A stretch of DNA of 64,000 nt. Source: Okeania sp. SIO1I7 (GTDB taxonomy: Bacteria; Cyanobacteriota; Cyanobacteriia; Cyanobacteriales; Microcoleaceae). The notes below the pieces were generated by a model. The model was not told where the DNA came from. It saw only the letters and a program-made list of their open reading frames with translations, and ran no database searches. This document shows, piece by piece, positions 9,021 to 17,455 of this stretch (position 1 is the first letter of the stretch; every line of letters starts with the position of its first letter). Where the stretch lies: positions 248,001 through 312,000 of the forward strand of contig JAAHGF010000003.1 in the NCBI GenBank assembly GCA_010672585.1. The letters run 5' to 3'. The position numbers were made by a program, and so were the translations under genes.

Positions 9021-10133
9021 TTATCTTTGCCAAAGTTTTCGTAAAGCAGAACCTACCACATCCGAATAACGCAATTCTCCAGACAAAATTTTAGTCATAA
9101 TAGTAGTAGCGCGAGGTCGTTTCACACCTACTTGATAACCAATATGTGAAAAGTGAGAAAATCCTTGGGCTAAACGTTGTGCCCAAACCATATCTTTACC
9201 CCATTCTTGATTAATTATTTGACTGTATTTTTCTAAAGCAAATAAATCACCATTTAGAGAATTATTAATTGCTGTTGCTGCTTTAATACCTGTAAATATA
9301 GAAGGGCGAATTCCTTCGGCAGTAAAAGGGTCAACAATACAAGCTGCTTCTCCTGCTAAAACAGCATTTTGTGTATGTAATTTTTGATTGCCATTCCACA
9401 AACATAAAGGATGACCAAATTTCTGAACATTTTGAATATCTACTTCAAACAGAGTGGCATATTCTGTTAATAAAGCTGCAAAATTTTGACCATGTTTTCG
9501 CCAAAATGTACCTACTCCTATTGAATATCCATCAGCTTTAGGAAAGTTCCAAACATAGCCATTATTTAACATTCCAAACTCAAAATAAGCACTATCAATT
9601 TGCTGATTTTTAATTGGTACTTCTATTTCCATCGCCCCACCAGCAAAACGTTTACGATTGTTAAAACCCAACCATTTTGCCATGGAACCTTTAGCACCAT
9701 CAGCAGCAATTAAATAACGACCAATAAATGATTGATTATTGATATTAACTTGCCAGTTATTATTCTTAAATTCTATGCCTATAACTTTAGTTTTATCCCT
9801 AATTTCTGCTCCCTGTTTTTGCGCTTGCTGAACGATAAAATAATCAAAAACTTCTCTACGTACCATCCAAATAGGTTCTTGATTTTTCAGGTTAACTTCT
9901 ACTAAATCGCCCTTTTTCCAAGTATAACGAATGGAATTTATTTTCAGAGAAATAGCAGGTGAAAAATCAAAATCAAACCACTGTTGAACAATAGGAGAAA
10001 CTCCACCTCCACAGGGTTTATATCGAGGTAAAGATTCTTTTTCTAAGACTAATACAGAACGTCCTTTTTTTGCTAGATGATATGCGGCACTTGCTCCTGC
10101 TGGTCCGGAGCCAACTATGATACAATCAAACAT
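9021..10133 (-). CDS. Geranylgeranyl reductase family FAD-dependent oxidoreductase
   Basis: 370 residues. The N-terminal Rossmann fold shows GSGPAG (8-13) with the ribose-binding E31, then RYKPCGGGVSP (37-47), a hallmark of the geranylgeranyl reductase family. AADGAKG (143-149) and GEAACIVDPFTAEGI (261-275) are the second and third FAD motifs. The family saturates isoprenoid double bonds; ChlP acts on the geranylgeranyl chain of chlorophyll and phytyl diphosphate. This protein is shorter and more divergent than ChlP, so I call it a paralogue, with an isoprenoid lipid or quinone tail as possible substrate. Its stop codon lies inside the target duplication of the adjacent MITE, so transcripts probably run into that element. 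Confidence 0.88.
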   Translation of the reverse strand: MFDCIIVGSGPAGASAAYHLAKKGRSVLVLEKESLPRYKPCGGGVSPIVQQWFDFDFSPAISLKINSIRYTWKKGDLVEVNLKNQEPIWMVRREVFDYFIVQQAQKQGAEIRDKTKVIGIEFKNNNWQVNINNQSFIGRYLIAADGAKGSMAKWLGFNNRKRFAGGAMEIEVPIKNQQIDSAYFEFGMLNNGYVWNFPKADGYSIGVGTFWRKHGQNFAALLTEYATLFEVDIQNVQKFGHPLCLWNGNQKLHTQNAVLAGEAACIVDPFTAEGIRPSIFTGIKAATAINNSLNGDLFALEKYSQIINQEWGKDMVWAQRLAQGFSHFSHIGYQVGVKRPRATTIMTKILSGELRYSDVVGSALRKLWQR

Positions 10134-10384
10134 ATAATTTAGTAGTTTTAGATAAGCATTCAGCCGTCAGCCATCAGCTATCAGCTATTGCTTTTAGTTT
10201 AGGATAAAAGCTTTATTAATTGTCTTACTACAAAAGTTGACTCCCTTACCCTTAAAGTCAGTTGTTAATTTAAACACTGTCCTATATGAGAGAGTCTTGT
10301 TGCGCTCTAGCTGACAGCTAATAGCTAAATGCTTACAGTTTTAGTGTTTTTAGTCATTTTATTTTGCTTCAATCCTAATATTTA

Positions 10385-10497
10385 CAGAACTTACGCTCGG
10401 ACACTAAATACAGTGAGGGCGTTAGCGGAGCTTGGCGTTAGCCAATGCCATTCGCCCCTACAGATGGTGGTTTCAAAGTCAATTTGCGTAAGTCCTG
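10385..10497. mobile_element. MITE-like element with near-perfect terminal repeats
   Basis: The ends CAGAACTTACGC (10385-10396) and GCGTAAGTCCTG (10486-10497) are inverted copies with one mismatch, and a direct ATTTA flanks both sides (10380-10384, 10498-10502). The interior contains GGCGTTAGCGGAGCTTGGCG and ATTCGCCCCTACAG, both typical dispersed cyanobacterial repeat segments. No coding capacity. A partial end of the same type (CAGGACTTACG) appears near 55528. The short AT-rich flanking repeat could be chance. Confidence 0.55.
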
Positions 10498-10527
10498 ATT
10501 TATTAAATAACAGGTGTCGGTAAAAAG

Positions 10528-10700
10528 AGGTATGATATCTTGTTCGGATAAGAGTGCAAACAAAAAACTTTCTCCCTCTACTACTCTTTCTTCTTCTTTC
10601 TTTCCTCCTGACTTAGTCCTCGAGCCTTCCCCTCCTGGGAGAGGGAGGGGCGAGGGGTGGGTTGACTCCTAAATAATTAAGATTAATATTATACACTAAT
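10528..10700. repeat. Dispersed ~170-bp element, copy 1
   Basis: Opens with GGTATGATATC, runs through AACAAAAAACTTTCTCC, a pyrimidine tract, TTCCCCTCC...GAGGGG and GGGTGGGTTGACTCCTAA, and closes with ATTATACACTAATTCACC. The same order of blocks occurs at 56811-56995, and without the last block at 60528-60660. The outer ends (GTATGATA and TATTATAC) are imperfect inverted repeats, so this may be a worn non-autonomous element. It ends directly before the Uma2 start codon and may supply its promoter region. Confidence 0.55.
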
Positions 10701-10706
10701 TCACCA

Positions 10707-11324
10707 ATGCCAAATAACAATACTCTTGGAAAAAATATGCAAATTCAGACACACAAGAAAGTATATTCTCCAGAAGAATATTTATTATTAGAGGAAAATG
10801 CTGAATATAAACATGAATATCTAGATGGAGAAATAATATCAATGACAGGTGGAACTACTAATCATAACGAAATTGCCAGTAATTTTTGTGCTTACTTAAA
10901 GTTTGCTTTAAAAGGCAAAAGTTATCGTGTATTTATTGGTGATGTTCGTTTATGGATACCCGATTATAATTTATATACTTACCCCGATATTATGATAATT
11001 GAAGACAAACCAATCTATCATCAAGGTCGTACAGATACAGTTACTGATCCCTTAATAATTGTTGAAGTATTATCAAAATCAACAGCAAATTATGACCGAG
11101 GAGATAAGTTTAAATTTTATCGGTCAATTCCTGAGTTTAAAGAGTATATTTTGATTGACCAATATCAGTTTTATATCGAACAGTATGCTAAAACTTCTGA
11201 GGATAAATGGGAAGTTACATATTATGAATCTGAAGAGTCAAGGTTAAAATTAACTGCTCTAGATTTTGAAATAGCGTTTAGCGACCTTTACGAAAGAGTT
11301 GATTTTAATAATCAAGATGAATAA
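10707..11324 (+). CDS. Uma2 family (DUF820) endonuclease-like protein
   Basis: 205 residues from the ATG at 10707; a second ATG at 10737 (residue 11) fits the family start about as well. Family pattern: YSPEEYLLLEE, EYLDGEIISMTGGT (37-50), YPDIMII (92-98), then IVEVLSKST (118-126) and DKFKFYRSI. D94, E120 and K124 fit the PD-(D/E)XK nuclease core. Uma2 proteins are abundant in filamentous cyanobacteria, usually in many copies, and their biological role is unsettled (restriction-like or mobile-element related). The gene begins immediately after a dispersed repeat. No partner gene is evident. Confidence 0.9.
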   Translation: MPNNNTLGKNMQIQTHKKVYSPEEYLLLEENAEYKHEYLDGEIISMTGGTTNHNEIASNFCAYLKFALKGKSYRVFIGDVRLWIPDYNLYTYPDIMIIEDKPIYHQGRTDTVTDPLIIVEVLSKSTANYDRGDKFKFYRSIPEFKEYILIDQYQFYIEQYAKTSEDKWEVTYYESEESRLKLTALDFEIAFSDLYERVDFNNQDE

Positions 11325-11629
11325 AGATAATTTTCATTGTGATGAGGATTTGAATGATCTATGAATTTTATTGTCAGATACTGGACGCTACCCACTACTT
11401 CATACAAACCACCGATAACCACAATATTTTACCTTTGCCAAAGAGGCAAATAGAATTTATGATATGAGTGATATTATTTGGGGTTTTATTCAATTTTTAA
11501 CTCTTGATTACCTAAGTTTTTACCTCCCTTAAACAAACAAAACTTCTCACTTATCACTTGTTGATAAGGAGAGAGTTAAGGTTGAGAAATTTGAGGTTCG
11601 AATTTTTAGGCTCTTTGTATAAATTCCGG
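11325..11629. other. Intergenic, convergent gene ends
   Basis: Lies between the 3' ends of the Uma2 gene and the minus-strand coiled-coil gene. A small hairpin, CTTATCACTTGTTGATAAGG near 11549-11568, could contribute to termination but lacks a T tract. Otherwise I see nothing in it. Confidence 0.4.
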
Positions 11630-12112
11630 TTATATAAAAAAAGACTTAATTATAGGTGTAATATCGCTGACTACATTTTTGATATTTACATATCTTAGTT
11701 CGTTTTGCAACCTAGATAAATATTCTTTACGAGTTTTTAACTCAGAGCTTTTGTGCTTATATTTATCTCTAAGTTCTCTTATCTTTGAATCACCTGAAGT
11801 AGACATTAACTTAATTTCTAGTCGAAGCATCAACCAATCATCTTCTAATATCTTTTTTGTGCCTGTAAAAAACAGATCCATATCTATTTTTTCTTTTATT
11901 GACAAATGATGACATAAGACAGACCAGAACTCACCTTCGAGCTTTTTCAGTTCATCTTTAAGCTGAAGTATCTCAATCTCAGCATCAGCGATCGCTCGAC
12001 TAATTTCAGCTTTCTGACTGCTAGTCGATGGAAAGTTCCCGATACTTATATCGCGCCCTGCATTGTACTGGTCGCGATTAACATTTTGGTTCTTTAGATT
12101 ATAAAAACTCAT
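11630..12112 (-). CDS. Small coiled-coil protein with QYNAGRDI motif
   Basis: The open frame reaches back to 12178, overlapping the penicillin-binding protein gene by 29 bp, but the best start is the ATG at 12110-12112: it is preceded by GGAG with 8-nt spacing and removes the overlap. This gives 160 residues. Near the N-terminus is NRDQYNAGRDISIG, a short Asn/Gly motif that I associate with regulatory proteins linked to NTPases in multicellular bacteria (recollection, not proof). Residues about 35-60 and 110-140 are strongly helical and charged, and likely coiled coil. It follows the PBP stop by 37 bp on the same strand, so co-transcription is plausible. Function unknown. Confidence 0.65.
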   Translation of the reverse strand: MSFYNLKNQNVNRDQYNAGRDISIGNFPSTSSQKAEISRAIADAEIEILQLKDELKKLEGEFWSVLCHHLSIKEKIDMDLFFTGTKKILEDDWLMLRLEIKLMSTSGDSKIRELRDKYKHKSSELKTRKEYLSRLQNELRYVNIKNVVSDITPIIKSFFI

Positions 12113-12149
12113 TTCATTTTCTCCAAATTTTCTCATTCCTGCTTCAAAG

Positions 12150-14366
12150 TTAATAATTTCTATCATCTTTCCTCTCATTCACATCCCTACCATCGGGTCC
12201 AATTTGACCATATCTAATCCATTCTGGTTCCACAGGTTTAGCTTCAATAGTAGGTTCGCGGTCGTAAAAACTGGGTCTGTCAGGAAAATCTTTAACAGGT
12301 ATATCCTCAACTATCTGTTTCATAAACTGTCGCCAATTAAAAGCTGCTGTACTACTGACACCCCAGGTTGGTTTGTTATCATCATTCCCTAACCATATTC
12401 CCGTTGCCACTTGTGGAATATAACCAATAAACCACAAATCTCGTGCGTCTTCAGTTGTACCCGTTTTGCCTGCCACTGGTCGGTCGTACAAATAAGCATT
12501 GGCACCACTACCATATCTAACTACATTTTCTAACATCCAGGTAACTATTGCAGCACTGCCACTGTCTAAAACCTGCTTTGGTTGAGCATAAGCTTCATAA
12601 ACAACTTGACCATTTTGATTAATTATTCTTTTAATTCCGTGAGCACCGATAAACTTACCCTCTGCCGCCAAAGTAGCATAAGCATTTGTTAACTCTAATA
12701 AATTAACTTCCCAAGTACCCAACGCCATAGAATATGTAGCTTTGACCTCAGATTTAATTCCCATATCCTCAGCTAATTTCATCACAGGTTCAAATCCCAC
12801 ATCCATCAATACCTGTACCGCTACCACATTCACAGAATAAGCCAAAGAATCAATCATCGATCGCCACCCAGCATACTTTTTACCATAATTTTTTGGCTTA
12901 TAACCATCTACTGTAAACGGTACATCTCGATAACCATCAGTGGGAGGAAAACCAGCAGCAACTGCAGCAGCATAAACAAAACTTTTAAAAGTAGATCCTG
13001 GTTGACGTTGTGCTTGAATAGCACGGTTAAATTCGCTCTCGGCAAAATCTCGACCTCCCACCAATGCTTTAACTTCCCCGGTGGTAGCATCAATAGCGAC
13101 TAATGCTGCTTGATCGAATCTTTGGTTAGCACCATCAATATCAACAGCATCTTGAATTACCTGTTCTCCTATTTCTTGCCAATTGCGGTCTAATGTTGTT
13201 TCTATTGTCAAACCACCTGCATCTATGACTTCTTGAGAAACATATTTTGGTAACTCTTTCTGAATATAGTTAGCAAAATATGGAGCTTCTACTATCAGAC
13301 GTTTCGGCGCACTTGGTTGTACTTCCATTGGTTTAGCGATCGCTCTTTCAGCTCTCTGTTGAGAAATCAAACCTGCTTTTTGCATTACTCCCAACACAAT
13401 ATTTCGACGATTTTTAGCTGCTTCTGGACTTACTAAGGGTGAAAATTCACTGGGTGCTGGTGGCAAACCTGCTAAAGTTGCCATTTCTGCTAAAGTTAGT
13501 CCTGAAACTGGTTTGCTAAAGTAAACCCAGGCGGCATCAGTGACTCCATAAGCACCGGAACCGAGATAGACTATATTCAGATATAATTCTAGAATTTCTT
13601 CTTTGGATAACTCCCGCTCCAATTTCCAAGCTAGCATTGCTTCTCGGAGTTTACGCCAGATAGTTTGTTCCATATCTAGGAAAACCATCCGCGCTAACTG
13701 TTGTGTGATACTACTACCTCCTTGCACAACATCTCTGGCAATTAAGTTGGAAATAAGTGCTCGAATAATTCCCTGAAAATCAACTCCTCTATGTTGATAA
13801 AAGCGTCTGTCTTCAATAGCAATAAAAGCTTGAACTAAGGGAGTAGGAATATCTTCTAATTTGATTTTTTCTCTAGTAGCAGGTCCTGTTTGTTGGATAA
13901 TTTTACCATCGGCGGCTTTTATTGTTAATGTGCCGTCTCTACTATAGGAAGAAATATCGGCAATATCTGGTAAACTTTGCTCTAATTTCAGCCAAGTTAT
14001 CCCACCATAAATGATAATACTACCTATTCCTAAACCACCTAATCCTAACCAAAATTTACGATTACCAAAAATTTCTTTTATCTTAACTGTTATGGCAATT
14101 TTATTTACAGTCAACTTTGTGCTTTTTCTGCTGTTTTTTCCACTACTACCTTGAGAGATATTATCTATTTTTTCTTGTTTTTTTGTGTCGTCAACTTTTG
14201 GTGCTTGTAGGGGAGATTGAAACTTTTTACTTAACATTTTTGATACAGAGTGGAAATTATTATTTTTGCTAATTTTAGGCTCTGTATATTGAGATTTTCT
14301 AATAATATCTTGCTCTGTTTCTGATAATATTTCTCTTGTATTTTTATTTTTTTTATCTTTCACCAT
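12150..14366 (-). CDS. Class A penicillin-binding protein (PBP1A-type transglycosylase/transpeptidase)
   Basis: 738 residues: a basic cytoplasmic tail (1-103), one transmembrane helix (about 105-127), a GT51 glycosyltransferase domain and a transpeptidase domain. The GT51 motifs are AIEDRRFYQHRG with catalytic E185, GGSSITQQLAR (217-226) and RKLREAMLAWKLE (238-250). The transpeptidase motifs are S458-T-F-K461, S511-V-N513 and K634-T-G-T637, all intact. It polymerises lipid II into glycan chains and cross-links the peptides in the periplasm. The cytoplasmic tail of about 100 residues is long and lysine/serine-rich. The minus-strand coiled-coil gene follows closely. Cyanobacteria carry several class A PBPs, so I give no paralogue symbol. 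Confidence 0.95.
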   Translation of the reverse strand: MVKDKKNKNTREILSETEQDIIRKSQYTEPKISKNNNFHSVSKMLSKKFQSPLQAPKVDDTKKQEKIDNISQGSSGKNSRKSTKLTVNKIAITVKIKEIFGNRKFWLGLGGLGIGSIIIYGGITWLKLEQSLPDIADISSYSRDGTLTIKAADGKIIQQTGPATREKIKLEDIPTPLVQAFIAIEDRRFYQHRGVDFQGIIRALISNLIARDVVQGGSSITQQLARMVFLDMEQTIWRKLREAMLAWKLERELSKEEILELYLNIVYLGSGAYGVTDAAWVYFSKPVSGLTLAEMATLAGLPPAPSEFSPLVSPEAAKNRRNIVLGVMQKAGLISQQRAERAIAKPMEVQPSAPKRLIVEAPYFANYIQKELPKYVSQEVIDAGGLTIETTLDRNWQEIGEQVIQDAVDIDGANQRFDQAALVAIDATTGEVKALVGGRDFAESEFNRAIQAQRQPGSTFKSFVYAAAVAAGFPPTDGYRDVPFTVDGYKPKNYGKKYAGWRSMIDSLAYSVNVVAVQVLMDVGFEPVMKLAEDMGIKSEVKATYSMALGTWEVNLLELTNAYATLAAEGKFIGAHGIKRIINQNGQVVYEAYAQPKQVLDSGSAAIVTWMLENVVRYGSGANAYLYDRPVAGKTGTTEDARDLWFIGYIPQVATGIWLGNDDNKPTWGVSSTAAFNWRQFMKQIVEDIPVKDFPDRPSFYDREPTIEAKPVEPEWIRYGQIGPDGRDVNERKDDRNY

Positions 14367-15115
14367 TATCCTCTTATATCAAGTTTTATTACTATTAACT
14401 AGCTATCAGTTTTATAGCATTTATCATAAAGATGAAGTAAATTTACGATCCCCCTAAATCCCCCTTTTTAAGGGGGACTTTGAAAGCTCCCCTCTTAAAA
14501 ATCTATCCCTGATCAGGAACTCCTGAAAACCTTGTGGGGAGCAGGGGAGAAGGGAAGAAAGAATCATAGTAGAATAGGAAAAACTACTTAGGGTTTGCTG
14601 AAAAAGTCTTATGGGCGAGGGTAGGAGTCAGTCCTCAGGAGTCAGTCCTCAGGAGAAATGGGAATTATAGAGGAGATAGTAGAAAGAATCGTCCCTTAAT
14701 TTTTCTGCCCAACTCTTGACCAAAATCCTAAATTTTTGAACCATTACCACACAAAACCTCGCACTTTTTGATACTTAAAAAGGCTAAAACCTTTATCTGT
14801 AAAGACTTTTATCTTTAATCAGCAAGCCCTACTTAAGTTATCAAAAAAAATTTACTTTTTCATACACTTTTTCTCTGACAAAAACCTTTTAAATATTCCT
14901 ACATAACTTGTCTATTTTGTCAAGTTTTATGTTAATAAAGATATTTATAAAGCATAGCTTAAAAAGGGAGAATTTTTGTTAGCTCCCCCCCTTTTTAAGC
15001 GGTTCCCCCCTTATTAAGGAGGGGGGATCTGGGGGATGGGGGGATCTAAAACTGTATCTCATAAATTAGAGAAGTGCTTTATTACCTTTAAAGGTGATAG
15101 CTGATAGCTGATAGC
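14367..15115. repeat. Long repeat-rich intergenic region
   Basis: Contains palindromic CCCCCTTTTTAAGGGGG (near 14461-14477), GGAGTCAGTCCTCAGGAGTC direct repeats (near 14626-14656), TTTTTAAGCGGTTCCCCCC with a TTAAGGAGGGGGGATCTGGG block (14990-15035), and GATAGCTGATAGCTGATAGC (15094-15114). A GGGCTTGCTGATTAAA-type block (as GCAAGCCCT near 14822) matches one near 2461. No gene is seen. Confidence 0.65.
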
Positions 15116-16918
15116 TTATTGATTTTCAGATAATTGTAGTCCGTAGAGATAAGCATATCTTCCCTCTTTAGCAATTAATTCTCCATGAGTTCCCATTTCC
15201 ACAATCTTGCCTTCTTCCAGAACTACAATTAAATCTACATCACAAATAGTTGAAAGTCGATGAGCAATAACTAAGCTAGTACGTCCTTGAAAAAGATTAT
15301 TTACAGATTCTTGAATTAATTTTTCTGACTCAGAATCTAAAGCTGAAGTTGCTTCATCTAAAATGACAATTTGGGGGTTTTTTAGCAAAACTCGAGCGAT
15401 CGCTATTCTTTGTCTTTGTCCTCCTGATAATTTCACTCCTTGCTCGCCAATAATAGAGTTATAACCATCAGGAAAACTCATAATAAAGTTATGAGCATTG
15501 GCCGCTTTTGCTGCTGCTTCAATTTCTTCATCTGTCGCATCGAGCTTACCGTAAACAATATTATCTCGTACCGTACCGTAGAGCAGTAATGTCTCTTGAG
15601 GAACAATGCCAATATGCGACCGCAATGAATTTAAACTTACATCTTTTAGGTCCTGTCCATCAATTAAAATTCGCCCCTTTTTCGGGTCATAAAAACGTGC
15701 TGCTATTTTAGCAATTGTACTTTTTCCAGCACCAGAAGAACCAACTAAAGCTACTGACATTCCTGGTTTAATATCTAAGTTGAAATCCTCAATAACTAAT
15801 TCCCTATCTTGATAACCAAACCCCACTTCTTCAAATTTAATATTACCCTGAATAGAGGTTAAATCAATAGCATTTTCCTTATCAGTAACTTCCAGTTTAG
15901 TATCTAGAACTGAAAAAATATTTTGAGCTGATACTGTTGCTTTTTGAATCATGCTGATTAACCCACTAAACCGACTAATTGGTTTATTTAGAAGGGTGAC
16001 ATAACTCAAAATAGCGGTTAATTCTCCAATAGTCAAACTACCAACCATTACTCCCCAAGAAGCAAAAACTAATGCAATTACATTACCTAGTTTATTCAGG
16101 GTATTAATTACCGGTGTAGATATAGCTAAAAACCGAGTTGCCTGGAGGTTTTTCTCCATATAATTATGACTATATTCACTAAATCGGTCAATTTCATACT
16201 GCTCGTTACCAAAAGATTTAATGATTGTAATATTCGATATAGTGTCTTGTAAATGATTGCTAATTATCTCTCTTGCTCGATTCGTATCTTGAAATATTTT
16301 TTTGAGTCTTTTCTGAGTAAACTGTAAAAGATAAATTATCAAAGGCCAAGTCAGAGCGATCGCTATTGCCAGAAGCCAATTACTGATTAATAAATAAATA
16401 AAAATGACAATAAAAGCAAAACTATCAATTAGAATTGCGATTAAATTAGAGTTAAGTAATTGCCCGACTATTTCTACATCTCTTCCCAATCGTAATATTA
16501 ATTCACCAGTACGTTGATTTTCAAAATAACTAATGGATAAGAATTGAAGATGTTGATATAGCTTTATGCGAATACTTTTAATTGTGTTTTCTCCAAAGAT
16601 TTTTATCGCATACAATTGCAAAAAAGATAATATACCTCCTACTAAACTCATCAACAGGATAAGTGCTGCTACCCATGGCAGCATATTGAATTGTTTTTCG
16701 GGAATTATTACATCAATAACATAGCGATTAATTTGGGGAATAAAGAAAGTAACAAATGAGGCAATAATTGTTAATAGTATGCCTAATAAAAATGGTGTTT
16801 TATGTGGTAAACCATAGGTAAATAGGCGCAGGTATAAATTCTGGGTTTCTACCTTTTCTTCTGATTTTTCTGGCTCTACCTGAGTATTAATTTTGTCTAT
16901 TGTATTAGCTTTTATCAT
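15116..16918 (-). CDS. ABC exporter, fused membrane and ATPase domains (MsbA-like)
   Basis: 600 residues, the standard half-transporter length. The membrane domain (about 40-325) has six hydrophobic helices; the ATPase domain follows. Walker A is GSSGAGKST (393-401), the Q-loop is VPQETLLLYG (439-448), the signature is KLSGGQRQRIAIAR (496-509), Walker B is IVILDEATSALD (517-528), and the H-loop lies in IAHRLS. All catalytic features are intact. It should work as a homodimer exporting a lipid, peptide or other amphipathic compound from the cytosol. There is no peptidase-39 domain, and no HlyD or biosynthetic genes lie nearby, so the substrate is unknown. Confidence 0.92.
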   Translation of the reverse strand: MIKANTIDKINTQVEPEKSEEKVETQNLYLRLFTYGLPHKTPFLLGILLTIIASFVTFFIPQINRYVIDVIIPEKQFNMLPWVAALILLMSLVGGILSFLQLYAIKIFGENTIKSIRIKLYQHLQFLSISYFENQRTGELILRLGRDVEIVGQLLNSNLIAILIDSFAFIVIFIYLLISNWLLAIAIALTWPLIIYLLQFTQKRLKKIFQDTNRAREIISNHLQDTISNITIIKSFGNEQYEIDRFSEYSHNYMEKNLQATRFLAISTPVINTLNKLGNVIALVFASWGVMVGSLTIGELTAILSYVTLLNKPISRFSGLISMIQKATVSAQNIFSVLDTKLEVTDKENAIDLTSIQGNIKFEEVGFGYQDRELVIEDFNLDIKPGMSVALVGSSGAGKSTIAKIAARFYDPKKGRILIDGQDLKDVSLNSLRSHIGIVPQETLLLYGTVRDNIVYGKLDATDEEIEAAAKAANAHNFIMSFPDGYNSIIGEQGVKLSGGQRQRIAIARVLLKNPQIVILDEATSALDSESEKLIQESVNNLFQGRTSLVIAHRLSTICDVDLIVVLEEGKIVEMGTHGELIAKEGRYAYLYGLQLSENQ

Positions 16919-16922
16919 GACA

Positions 16923-17222
16923 TTAGTTAAAAGTTAAAATTCAAAAGTTAAAAGTTAAAAGTTAAAAGTAATCTCTGATAACTGTTAACGCAGTTCCTCC
17001 GACAGGAGGCTAACTAAAATTACTGAGTACATTATTGCCGTAGACCGACATCTAAAATCAAGTCAAAAGTTAAAAGTTAGAAGTTATCTATGACAAATGT
17101 TAACGCAGTTCCTCCGACAGGAGGCTAACTAAAATTACTGAGTACATTATTGTTGTAGACCAACATCTAAAATCAAGTCAAAAGTCAAAAGTCAAAAGTT
17201 AAAAGTAATCTCTGAGAACTGA
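16923..17222. repeat. 116-bp tandem repeat and AAAAGTT heptamer tracts
   Basis: A block starting TAACGCAGTTCCTCCGACAG recurs with 116-bp spacing (16985 and 17101) and includes the hairpin CCTCC-GACA-GGAGG and GAGTACATTATTG. Each copy is joined to runs of AAAAGTT/AAAAGTC. No gene is present. Confidence 0.75.
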
Positions 17223-17256
17223 ACCCCTCATCGAAGCAGAAAAATTAAGCAATTCT

Positions 17257-17455
17257 TACCGAATAATTAAGGTTTAAAACTTCTCCTTTAAAGGAGAAAA
17301 AAGCGGTCGAGGGATGGGGATATTTCCTCGCTGGCCGACCATCGACCAAGAGAAGAAAAAATTTTCCTTTAAGTCAATCCTCTTCTTTTCAAGGATAGGT
17401 AACTGTTAATTATTAATTATTAATTATTAATTATTAATTATTAATTATTGAATAC
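17257..17455. repeat. Composite dispersed repeat element, copy 2
   Basis: Starts with TTACCGAATAATTAAGG, passes CTCCTTTAAAGGAGAAA and GAGTCAATCC-like/TTTTCAAGGATAGGTAA blocks, and ends in a long TTAATTA heptamer run touching the stop of the broken Rpn gene. It is in opposite orientation to the copies at 35028-35256 and 6958-7116. Confidence 0.65.

Noticed and set aside
11595-11603. GGTTCGAAT, resembling a tRNA T-loop
   Set aside because: No acceptor, D or anticodon stems can be drawn around it. I found no tRNA or rRNA gene in the window.
14455-14477. CCCCCTTTTTAAGGGGG palindrome as a terminator
   Set aside because: It lies upstream of the PBP gene and not at any gene end, and matches a dispersed intergenic repeat rather than a stem plus T tract.
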